From assembly GCF_001949145.1 (NCBI RefSeq), contig NW_019091506.1, positions 216,279-280,278 on the forward strand: a stretch of DNA of 64,000 nt, written 5' to 3'. The translations under genes were made by a program, and so were the position numbers. This DNA is from Acanthaster planci (taxonomy: Eukaryota > Echinodermata > Asteroidea > Valvatida > Acanthasteridae). Below, in pieces: positions 13,601 to 23,113 of this stretch. The notes beneath the pieces are model-generated. The model worked only from the letters and a program-made list of their open reading frames with translations. It ran no database searches and was not told the DNA's origin. Numbering within the stretch: position 1 is the first letter of the stretch; each line of letters starts with the position of its first letter.

Positions 13601-16600
13601 ACTGAACTGTGTCTTCCCTAGATGATTGCAACAGCGCCCTCAGTTGCGTGGATAATTTTAATTGTTTAAACACATGCACTTTTCAGTGCAATGAACCAAA
13701 TAGGAGTGTGTAAGAGTTTTCATACAACGAAGAAGAGTAAAAAGATGCAGAAAAATTGTGCAAAATAAAACGTCATTACAGCTACACTTTAATATAGGGC
13801 TCTTTTTGGCACATGAATAGACATTGGCATTGTACATATTGAACTAGTCATTGGCAGTGCAAGGGTAAAAAACTTTACACTGGTTATTCAAGTTACTGGT
13901 TAGTCAAAACTGGTTATTCAAGAAATACATTCTTTTTGGCTTGCACTCACCAATCATATAGCTTTCTGTTTCCATTGAGATAAGAATATCGCCTTTATTA
14001 TCATGTTGTCTTTGCCCAAGCAAATTTTGTGAAGTGGTTGATTTTTGCAGTTTACTTTTATTATTAAGACACTGATGGTTACGCTTTACTGTGATTAATG
14101 TGTTCAAAGTGCTACATGTGATAATGCTAAGTTGTGGTTTTTCCAGGTGCTGGTGAAATCATCCACCCCCACCAAGCGAGCCTCCTATGCGCCGGCCAAC
14201 TGCAGGTACGTTGTCAAGCCCTACAGGTTCATCGAGACGGACGATGCCATCTTCGTTGTGCTGGAACATGCCAGCGGCGGGAAGCTGTGGAGCTACGCGA
14301 GCGCCTTCCTGAACCGGGGGACTGAATCATCCCTCAATCAGGCCGTGGCAGGCAGCCTGGAGAGGAAAAGCATTGGGAGTTGTGGGTCGCGGCGGTCGCG
14401 ACACAGCACGGCCAGCGGCAGGGAGGACCAGAAATTCCAGGAGGAGATTGATGAGGAGAGCGTGTTCGCGGAGCTGGGAGACCCTGGAGGTGTGACCTTA
14501 GCTCCTCCCCCTGCGCACCGATTTGGCAATTTCGTCAGTAGTGCTCATGACAGTCCTGGAGATAGTGATTTCACCTCGGGTGTTTCCCCTGGTGGAGAAA
14601 ACAGCTACGCCAATCTCATTATTGACTATGGGGAGAATTCTCATGAGCCTACTGCGGGCGATGGGGCTGGCTTCAGTAAACAAGATGTGATGGAACCAGC
14701 GCCTCTAGTTGTGACAGACTCCATTTCACGTGAGTTGGACGACCTTGACATTCAGGACACGGAGGCAAACTTGAACGACCTCGCTAACCAGTGCTCACAG
14801 TACGACGGCTTCGCAGGATGCAATGGTGTCAGCTTAGGCATGCTAAGTGGGACTGATCTAGAAAAGGGCAAAAGCAAAGACAGATTGAATGAAGCTGCCA
14901 CTGCCCCCATGAATCTGTTTAGCATTGACAGCATAGAGAGCTCAGGCAGTGAATTGCACAGTGCCAGCAGTGCTGACAAGACGGTGTTTGGTTTTGGCAC
15001 TCCACCTGCAAGTCCCAAAGTGGAATCCAGCGATGGCGACGGTTTAAGAACTGACAGAATTCCCGAAAAGAAAACAAGTCTGACAATGTGGGTGGAGCAT
15101 AATCCCGAGGATGTGATTGCAGATGCTCTGAAGGTCATGGAAGATTTGGAAAAAGATAACCTGGAAGATTTCAGATTGGACACAGAATCTTTAAGTTACA
15201 ACATCAGGTCCTCGGAATTTGACGAATTTAACGCACGACCACCAAACACGGGCCAGTTGGACACCTTGCCCGACACCAGTGGATTTGCCTCCGCCATGAC
15301 TGATGATGTGACATCATCCAAACCAGGCACTGACCTGGCCGAGTTTTTTGACACTGGTTCAGTGGAAGATGCAAGGACGTGTTCAGAGACCAAAAGACCC
15401 CCTCTTGTGAGGCACAGTGTTAGTATGTACGAGAGCGGGACGCATAGTGACAGCCCACTGAGACAAAGACAGCATTCAAACCCGCTTGACCTCAGAGTCA
15501 CAAGAAGGGCATCCCTTGAAGGAGGAAGATCGGACGACTCGCTTTCCTCCTTGCTGCGGGTCAAGGTTGAAGAACCCAGTGGCTTTGAATCTCTCTCCCT
15601 GTGGGAAGCCAAAGGCAGAGCAGTTACTGAGAGCAAGACCGAGTCCCATCTCGGTGAGATTCTCTGCAAGCCTACCCCAGACATGCTGACTGGAGATAGG
15701 AAACAGGTGTCTTCAACAGCCGTGCAGTCTGAAGTCCACCCCAACCAACCTGGCCAAGTCCCACCACGGGATGTTAGCCTTGTCACACCCAATAATCCAT
15801 ACACAGCAAGCCAGGTGCACAGCAATCCAGCAGCCCAAATTCCTGCCATTCAACCTCCTGTCCACCCAATGAAAAATTTATCACCAATGTCCAATCTGGA
15901 GGGCTCTGAAGTCACCATATACAGCTCATGTGAATCCACTCCCAAGCATGCTATCTACTCCCCAGACTATGACAGTGGTACTGTGATGGACTCCCCTAAC
16001 ATGGAAAGCCCAAATCCGAGCTCAACCAATGGGCAGGGCCTAGTCGGTGGCACTCATGAATATTCAAACACAAATGGCATGAAAGATTCACTGGGTGATA
16101 ACGACACCACTCCAACTCACCACACTGCTGCCCTTCACCCAGGCAATGCAGCAATGACTAGCAACCCCAAACCAAAACCTCGCGATGCCCCCCTGCCCTC
16201 TCTTACCACTCTGTTTGCTCAAATGGACGAACAAGTAACGGTCACGAAATCCAGTACCTTGCCAGAGTCCTGCGTTCGCCTCTGGGCTGCCGAGATCCTG
16301 CTAGCCTTGACAGACCTGCATGCCACTGGTATCATCTGCCAGGATCTTCACCCCGACAACATCCTGCTTGCGGAAGGCGGCCACATCCGACTCACCTATT
16401 TTAGCCAGTGGCAGTATGTGGAAAGTTCACTCAGTGCTCATGCCAAGGAACACTTTTACACTGCCCCTGAAGTGAACGGTATCTTCAGTGTCACCCCAGC
16501 TTGTGATTGGTGGAGCTTTGGGGTCCTGCTGTTTGAACTTCTCACGGGCACGGTGAGTTTAATTTTTGTTGCTAAAGCCCGTCCTGCATTTGTACTTGAT

Positions 16601-18825
16601 GTGATCACAGTGTTGTTGTTGTAACACATGTATCACGGAATGAATATTGACTAAGGAATACCTGTTACCTTGACTGGAGACTTGATCACTTGTGATGGAC
16701 CCAACTGGAACACCAGACCATAGTAATAAATTTGGTTTATTAATGAAAGTCTTCTTATTACTACCAAGCTCACAAACAACCAAGTGAAATGCATTGTGGG
16801 TACTTACGTGTAATGCAAAATAACCCTGGCTGTGCTACAGCCTTTACAATATGTCAACATTTGCATATAAATCAATGGCATGTTCTACGTGTATCTCTCA
16901 GGATATGACTTTCTGTGGAGCTAGAGACTTGTACCCACCCAATACATAGCATGGGATCTGCTACATGTACCCTAATTTTCAGAATATAAGCTGCCCGGTG
17001 TATAAGCCGCAGCACGCAAAAATCGGCGAATTAAGATTTATTGATTTGGTGAATAAGCTACATCAGTCTATAAGTGACACCACAGTGCTGACGATCAAAC
17101 CATGACAGTCATCGTGCTTCATGCTGAAGCACCAATACAGCATATACAGTACGTTAATGGTTGCACTACACGTGCAATCCTAATGAAAGTATAAAGCAAA
17201 ATGCGAAAGAGTGTCACCATAAAAAGTGCATTTCCTCAAATTTAATACTTTTTGCAAGCTGGATGGTGGTCCTGCATGGGCTATGCATCAACTCTTGCCC
17301 TTTTTCCAGCGGCCAGCAAAAGTTAAGCGGTCGGGGACGTAAAATAAAATCTTAGTAACTTGAAGTCAGTCAGTTACACTAACAGTGGACAAACTGTAGG
17401 ATTTAGAAACCTGAGCAACTTCGATCAGTGCCCAAGAAGTAACATTAAGTCAATTTTAAATTTTAATTTTATAACCTTCCCCCTCAGTCCTTGCACAGCT
17501 GTCATCCCAGTGGGCTCAGCTCACACACTCAGCTCAACTTGCCAGATCACATATCACCAGAGGCAGCTAGTCTGCTCAAACAGGTACCCAATAATTATGC
17601 ATTCTAGCAGCTTATATGGAGTCACACATTCACCTGTTTCTGAGTGACACACGCCCATGTGTCAAAAGTTAAGCGAATGGAGATTGTTGCTGTCTAGCTA
17701 TTCTAGCAACTGCACTTTGTCCATATCAGGAAAAAGTATGCAAGATTTGAAAGTTCTGTTAATTTACATGTACAGTGGAACCTTGTTTGGATACGAAATT
17801 CTGCTTGTAACAAGGAAATAGTCCCAATAACTTGTTTTTCATTATTTTCATTCCTGATAGTACAAGGTTCCTGTTACAACAAGGTAATCTGTGAAAATAG
17901 TCACATTCTAAGAGAAATACTTTGAATTCTAAGTTGGGGGAATTAGAATTAAAAACAAATGGGGGGGGGGAGAGGAGGGGATAAGCTTGGCCGTATTGTG
18001 AAAAATTAAAAACGAAAAGGAAAGGATGTGTGCTATGAAATACAGTGTGTTCCTAAAAAAAAAGGAACCAAAGTTCAAAGATCAGCTTTTCCAAGTTTGG
18101 GTTTGTAAGGTACGAAACCAAGTTTTCTGTAAGTATTACATTCACTTGCAAAATGTTAACAGAGGGGATAGCATTTCATTAAAACTTGGTGTGAAAAACA
18201 AACAAATGATGAAACCAAAAACTGACAGAAAAGTTGGTTTCGTACCTTACAAATCAAAAACTTGGAAAAAGTAGGTTTTGTACCCTTCACCTTGGAAGGA
18301 CCCTAACTGTGATTCGTGACAATGTTGATGTAAGCAATGTGTCAAATTGACGCTGATGAGTTACTTGGTATTGTAGTAAACATTTCATAAGAATAAACCA
18401 TGTATTCTTGACATAGCTGACCTTTGAACTTCGGTTACCTTTTTTTAGGAACGCACTGTATATGTATAAGTTTTACTTCTATGACAGGCATGGATAATAT
18501 TGAACCGTGTGACTATCATGTGACTTACCAGTCTTCTGGAAGGACCTGATCAGGCTTTCAATCCGAAAACAGCACTTTTCAGCCAGGGAAAGAAAGTGAC
18601 AGAATGTTAAAAAAAACTAAAAAAAAACCAAACTTGAAATAAAACAAAGGTCGTGGAATCAAAACTAGCCTCACCCAATTAACCGTTCCTTTCTTGTAGT
18701 TGTTACAAGTCAACCCCTTGGAGAGGCTTGGTAGCCATCGTGCTGGTGGCGCTGAGGAGATCCGCCTCCACCCTTTCTTTAAGGACATCAACTGGACCAG
18801 CTTACAGAAAACAGCTCACTCCTGA
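2768..18825 (+). CDS. RPS6KC1: Ribosomal protein S6 kinase delta-1 (PX-MIT-pseudokinase), complete, 13 exons
   Basis: Exons: 2768-2869, 6299-6334, 7039-7156, 7578-7693, 8321-8678, 9257-9438, 10489-10695, 11242-11431, 12011-12132, 12837-12983, 14147-16552, 17488-17583, 18700-18825. All introns are GT..AG and the joined frame is open for 1401 codons to TGA. Domain order is PX (exons 1-4), acidic/Ser-rich linker (5-7), MIT (8-9), kinase N-lobe (10 and start of 11), a long insert, and the C-lobe (end of 11 to 13). Human RPS6KC1 (RPK118) is about 1066 residues, so this copy is longer, mostly in the insert. From family knowledge it binds PI3P-rich endosomes through PX, interacts with sphingosine kinase 1 and PRDX3, and acts in endosomal trafficking and signalling. 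Exon 6 is the least certain because two AGs adjoin its start; 9257 is the one that keeps frame. RPS6KL1 lacks PX, so the symbol is secure. Confidence 0.95.
3118..3178. repeat. Short palindromic repeat with CCATGGAGGAA arms
   Basis: Left arm ccatggaggaaggaa and right arm ttcctccatgg enclose a loop of about 25 bases. Related hairpins occur at 32280-32316 and 42108-42142. Confidence 0.6.
3506..4070 (-). pseudogene. Non-LTR retrotransposon (LINE) reverse-transcriptase C-terminal relic
   Basis: Read on the minus strand, the frame from about 4066 gives [35 protein letters not shown] and [20 protein letters not shown], the C-terminal RT signature of jockey/CR1-type LINEs (ALLYGSETWT, then LRRILGI.W.D..TN). 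After a stop at about 3717 a second block, [11 protein letters not shown] and RDQ-type tail words, follows in the same direction. Stops and frame breaks show that it is dead. It lies antisense in RPS6KC1 intron 1. An ATC triplet run is at 3541-3558. Confidence 0.78.
4071..5775. other. RPS6KC1 intron 1, middle part; no gene
   Basis: AT-rich intron. The ORFs are short with no recognisable domains. I see nothing else. Confidence 0.6.
5776..6206. other. Assembly gap, 431 Ns
   Basis: A run of N inside RPS6KC1 intron 1. Long open frames reported across it are empty of real codons. The PX exons on either side join in phase, so no coding exon has to be hidden here. Confidence 0.99.
6335..9256. other. 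RPS6KC1 introns 2-5; no further gene
   Basis: Introns 6335-7038, 7157-7577, 7694-8320 and 8679-9256 lie between the PX and linker exons. I see no repeats with clear ends and no RNA genes. Donors are GTAAGT, GTAATT, GTAAGA and GTCAGA; the last is the weakest. Confidence 0.55.
8321..10695 (+). CDS. RPS6KC1: RPS6KC1 exons 5-7: disordered Ser/Asp-rich linker
   Basis: Residues 125-373 lie between PX and MIT. The stretch is rich in Ser, Pro and acidic residues, with a run of Asp encoded by GAY codons at about 8573-8590 and a [14 protein letters not shown] tail in exon 6. It has no fold I recognise. Exon 7 ends SRSPD before a GTAAGT donor. The 51-bp minisatellite lies in the intron just before exon 7 and is removed from the message. 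Confidence 0.85.
10068..10424. repeat. 51-bp minisatellite, about seven units
   Basis: The unit starts gttgcagactgcccagtg and repeats exactly every 51 bases (unit starts 10088, 10139, 10190 and so on), with few substitutions (cagcg/aagcg, aattg/aaacg). Because 51 is 17 codons, several frames on both strands stay open, which explains the overlapping ORFs here. It lies in RPS6KC1 intron 6, ending about 65 bp before exon 7. C-rich and G-rich runs sit at about 9789 and 9917 in the same intron. Confidence 0.96.
10696..14146. other. RPS6KC1 introns 7-10; no further gene
   Basis: Introns 10696-11241, 11432-12010, 12133-12836 and 12984-14146. AT-rich sequence with no domain-bearing ORF, tandem array or RNA gene that I can recognise. 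Confidence 0.55.
11242..12132 (+). CDS. RPS6KC1: RPS6KC1 exons 8-9: MIT domain
   Basis: Residues 374-477. The three-helix MIT pattern is clear: [20 protein letters not shown], then [20 protein letters not shown], then [21 protein letters not shown]. It aligns with the human segment ending RREAVKRRTAEYLMRAE. MIT domains dock on ESCRT-III tails, which fits an endosomal role. A split codon G|CG joins the exons. Confidence 0.92.
12837..18825 (+). CDS. RPS6KC1: RPS6KC1 exons 10-13: split, probably inactive kinase domain
   Basis: Exon 10 reads [20 protein letters not shown] then TFVIK: the glycine-rich loop is absent but the VAIK-type lysine (about Lys526) is kept. Exon 11 (802 codons) continues the N-lobe to [14 protein letters not shown], then carries about 640 Ser/Asp-rich residues before the C-lobe resumes at [20 protein letters not shown]. 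The catalytic loop is [11 protein letters not shown] (Asp1259, with Gln for the HRD Arg). The DFG position reads LTYF (1275-1278), so the metal-binding Asp is missing, as in human (LTYFSRW). The APE and [15 protein letters not shown] motifs are kept. Exon 12 (32 codons) supplies the CHPSG...[15 protein letters not shown] piece, and exon 13 ends [10 protein letters not shown]...[12 protein letters not shown]. Confidence 0.92.
16976..17110. repeat. Dispersed repeat with ATAAGC(T/C)GC motifs
   Basis: The sequence aatataagctgcccggtgta is followed by taagccgcagcacgcaaaaa, tcggcgaatt and a further gaataagct. This tandem 'ATAAGCCGCA...CGGTGTATAAGCC' pattern resembles a repeat family I recall from many fish and invertebrate genomes. 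The ends are not defined. It lies in RPS6KC1 intron 11. Confidence 0.45.
18043..18458. mobile_element. Tc1/mariner-type MITE, 416 bp, TA target duplication
   Basis: The ends are inverted repeats of about 44 bp beginning cagtgtgttcctaaaaaaa on the left and its near-complement (cagtgcgttcctaaaaaaag) on the right. TA dinucleotides at 18041-18042 and 18459-18460 flank it, the Tc1/mariner signature. A second, inner inverted pair (ggtttgtaaggtacgaaacc and its complement, about 18100 and 18240) could make an internal hairpin. There is no transposase. It lies in RPS6KC1 intron 12. A possible decayed pogo-like end (cagtggaaccttgtt) sits upstream at about 17774. Confidence 0.85.
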
Positions 18826-21298
18826 ACGCACCCAGCAACCCTGCCCTTAACAAGTGTTTCTGGCTTTAATATAAGATTCATGCCAACGTCTGGCCGTGTG
18901 TTGAATGCCAGTCCAAGTACTGCCTAGCTGCATATATAGCTAGCATCAGTCAACTATTGTGATTCACCGTTGTTTGAATCCAATTGTTTAATACATCCCA
19001 TGTTAGCTCCATTCGGTTGCTTCTTTCAAACTGCCCAGAATCCTTCATACTGTATCTGAAAGTAACGTGACTGGTGCTGTTATTTTTTGGAATAATAGAA
19101 TTTGTTTTCATGTCATATAATTTGATCAACTATCGTTATTTTGACTACATGGGGATCAAGACCCTAGCATGTGCAAAGTGGGCAAGTCTTAGTGTGATTT
19201 GGATTGGGATGGTCTATCCATTCATGCTATTACTGTACCAAATGATGACAGGATTGTGTAACCTTGGGGCTTATATTTGATTGTTATCCAAGGCTGAAAT
19301 CATTGATATTTTTTTGGTGTTATATTTGGTGACTATGCTTAATCTACTTAATACATTTTTAACAGTGCAATTTTGATATCTGAAAAGCTTACTTTACTTA
19401 GGACAGAATGGATGGGGTGAGATTACTACAGTTTATGTTGAATAATATAAGAAATAGGTATTAAAAAATGTAGAATTAAGTAATATGGTGTAAGTCTTAT
19501 GAGTTTGGTTCACACTACATCTAGATCCTCGAGGAGAGAATGGTAAATAGATGGTGTTGTGAAGATGGTTCATTTCATACTCCAGACCAGACTGCCCCTG
19601 GCTTTGGTATCTGCATGATGCCTTACATACTTGGACATTACAGTGCTTTCAGAGGTCAAAGGGCATCAGCCTGTTGGCTTTGTGCTTGCGCAAAAGAGTG
19701 TGTAATGTGGCGATGACGTTTTATAGAGCCAATGTGACACTGCATGCATTTGTGCACAAATGTGCGACACCGTGTGCACTAAGTTAATACATTCAGCTAG
19801 TTTTCATCTGAAAGTGCTTGAACCCATCTGGTTGCATGACCTCTGGGCAATACAGCAACTGAGGCATAAAAAACTATGTTGGCCCTGCCTTGTTTCTATA
19901 TGAAATCTGTACTGTTCCCACCTTGGAAGCCACTGCCTTTATGCCAAGCTCTGATTTACTCATCTTATAATTTCCTTAGAACTTATGATGTGTGGAGTCA
20001 TACTACTGTGTGTAGTTATTACTAATGCCAGTCCTATGCACAGTTTTGCACATGAATTATTGATCAACCTAAAACCAAATACGTTTTTTGCTTTCGTATC
20101 TTTTGCAGTTTTTTGTCATTTAGGGAAAACATTTAATTTTGTTTGGGAAGATTTGTTGGATTACATTTTTCAAGGACAGATGTGAGGAATATCTAAATGT
20201 GCCCATTATTTTTGAAAATGAAAGGGATTTTTTTATAGTTACTCTTCAGCTGGCTGTAAGGAAGTTATAGAAGGACAGAGACAGTGAACTCTACTCTTTG
20301 AGAAGAAATTCTGCAAAATACTTATTGCGATCAAATGGAAATTACCTGCTTTTTCAAAATAACACCTTAATGAAGTTTAATTGTTTATGAATCATTTTGT
20401 TATAGCTGTATTGTGCTGAAACTTGTAGGCTCAAACATATTTGCGGTTTCCCCCAAAAAACTGCTTCCGTGATATGTGTCAGGTTTGAATTTAGCACTCT
20501 AATTTTGTATCTGAAACTATATTTGAAGAATGGGTTTTATTTTCCCTGCCTGTTTTAAGACTTGGGTCACAGACCAAAAGAGTTTGGTTAGTTGTTGAAA
20601 AGATGGAATGTCATTTCAGCATTTTAGTTGTTGTATGTTGTGGTTAAGGATGAAGCAAGGGTGATTTCTGCTGTGTCTCCGCGGCTTTGCAGGCACAATA
20701 TAGTAGAACTATTTTCTTCCTACAATAATGTGGAATATACCAATTTCACGTCACAAATCTGTACTGTACAAGCAAGTGAACATTACATGTACATGTATTT
20801 ACATGTCTCTGTACTAACTAATTAAGGACCTATCTTAATGACTGAACCAAAGGTACCATTTCACTACAAAACGAGCTACGATCCTCATAGTTTCTGACTT
20901 ATCAAAGCTGTGATTTGTCTAACATGCATAGTCACTGTGGATGGGGCCGACTTTATCAATCTTATAAATATCACACTGAATATCAGATTTCTGGTTAATA
21001 ACAATAGCAGAACCAAATTTAGGGTGGTATGTGGTGATGGGGGGATTGTGCATTGGACTAATCAGAGAATTCCAACTCAAAAGTAAGGAAGTGAAAACTT
21101 GAAAGTCATCTCGCCATTTACCATTTTCTGTTTACTTGGTCATCTGATGTTCATCCTTTAGCCTGCAAAGGTTTCCCCCAAAACTGTATGAACACCTTCA
21201 GCAGAAGTAAATATTTTGACTTTTCTTTTTATTTCAAATAATGCAAACCCTACATTTATTTTCAGGTATATTAATCTTGTGTATTTACAAGTAATAAA
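18826..21298 (+). other. RPS6KC1: RPS6KC1 3' UTR candidate, ending at AATAAA 21293-21298
   Basis: The first plus-strand AATAAA I find after the stop is at 21293-21298, giving a 3' UTR of about 2.5 kb. No other gene or repeat with defined ends is visible, and its ORFs are short and unrelated. The poly(A) site is inferred; transcripts could end earlier at a variant signal. Confidence 0.45.
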
Positions 21299-21914
21299 GG
21301 CATACTGCTCAAATTTAAAATTGTGTGCTGACAGTTTTCCTAGATTTTGCTAACTTGATTTCCAAATTATACATCATGTTGAACTTTTTGGTTTTTTTTT
21401 GTTACCAGAAACATGTTTCTGCTTTGGGAAACGGTCAGGCAATTTCCCCACTTTGATTAAGCCTGTGTGGCCATCATTGTTCCTACTAAATGAAAACAGG
21501 TTATAGTTGGTTATATACTGGTTCAAAATGGCAGAAAGTAAGCAACTTTTGGGGGGTTATCTCCAAAATAAGTGAAGAATACATATGTATTCCCCAATTT
21601 GTTGTAGCGATTCAAAAGGTGTACTTTCTACTGAAGTGTGCGAAGGGAGAGCAGCAGATACAAGACACTTGGCAAACTATGGAGTAAAAATGACATTTAC
21701 AAACAGTGTCTTCTTCTTCTGGCTGGTACTTTGTTCCCCTTGGATGATGTCCCCTTCTCTGGTTCTGTATTTGGGTGGGCCACATTCAGCATGTTTCCTT
21801 GTAAATGCTTTGACGTCTCAAATGTGTTCTGGTTACGGATTGGGAAAACACACCCCTCGGTCTGAAGAGAACCTTGTAATAGTGTTTCTGTGACTTCAAT
21901 ACATGAAGCACAAC

Positions 21915-23113
21915 TTTATTTACATGTTACAATGACTTTCCACCTTCCTCAACGCAGTCAAAGAGCAAAATTTCACCATTTTGATTTCATGCTAAGGAAG
22001 ATTTCCATATTTGTAAGCCACATGTATCATACTCTCTACATTTCCTTTAAGTAGATTCAACCGTATACTTGGTATTCGTGTTAAACAGCTTCTCTGGACA
22101 ATTGTAGTGGTCAGGTTTTCTAAAATGTGGAAGACTTCTAGAAGGCTTATAAAGTAGCGGAGTACGGACTGTCCTGTCTATGTAACTCAGCCCTGAACAG
22201 AAAAAATGGAAAACACTGCAAGAGACATTAGTGCTAAAACATTGATGTTATTCTTTGATTAAATTTACACTTTCCTGGGGGGCTTGATGGATTTTGTCTT
22301 GCCTCACTGCCCATGTAAACAAATATGACCATGTCATAGGTCTATTGAGCTACGATGTACATCCTTACACAAGTGCGTTCTTGAGGCACAAAGACACAGA
22401 CTCGTGCACATTCAGCTGAAAATTGGTCATGAATACTCCATACTGAGTGTACAAAACAATGTACTCATGTGATGTGTCCTTTCCAGGCTCCTGTAAGACA
22501 ACCTTACAGAACAATGCACAATTGCTGGATAGAGTCCACTGTCAAGAACTACTGAAGAATTGGAGAAACCAATCCTCATGCTCAAGGCATAGCAACTTGT
22601 AAAGAATGAGTTTGTTTTTTACATGCAATCAAAACACAAAATCAGCCACAGCTTTCATTCTTCTCCTTAACGGCCACAGCAGACCAATATATTATGCATA
22701 ACATTAGGCTGTTCAGACAAAGGATAATTTCCAATCATGAACTGTTGGTCTAAAATTATACGACCATTTCTTAAAACGTTTATAAAATATACATTATATA
22801 CAGGGATGGACGGATAACTTGTATAGGTTCACAGCAGGAATGGTATCGGTCATGAGGAGCTCAACACATACTTGGTGTCACGCTTGACTGTCTCGGTGAA
22901 AAGACTGGCCAATTGTTTTCCCAAACTTGCAATTTGGAGTTTTGAAATGTTGAAGTTTTACAAAAATGAGACTGTCCCATCTAAAAACCACTTGTCTTGA
23001 CAATCTTTGTGCATTATATGAGCCAACACTACTGAATCAAAAACTTTCAGAAAATGAATCCGTACGTGTAAGCTTATGTACATGCCCGTTCGGTACATGA
23101 TTTACGGGAGTTT
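21915..23113 (-). other. BBOF1: BBOF1 3' UTR candidate, with AATAAA (minus) at 21915-21920
   Basis: TTTATT at 21915-21920 reads AATAAA on the minus strand, about 1.2 kb past the BBOF1 stop. With the RPS6KC1 signal at 21293, the two genes would end about 600 bp apart, tail to tail. Nothing else is recognised in 21299-23113. Confidence 0.4.

Noticed and set aside
15196-15849. 217-codon minus-strand ORF
   Set aside because: Antisense shadow of the large RPS6KC1 exon 11, whose plus frame has conserved kinase motifs and clean splice sites.
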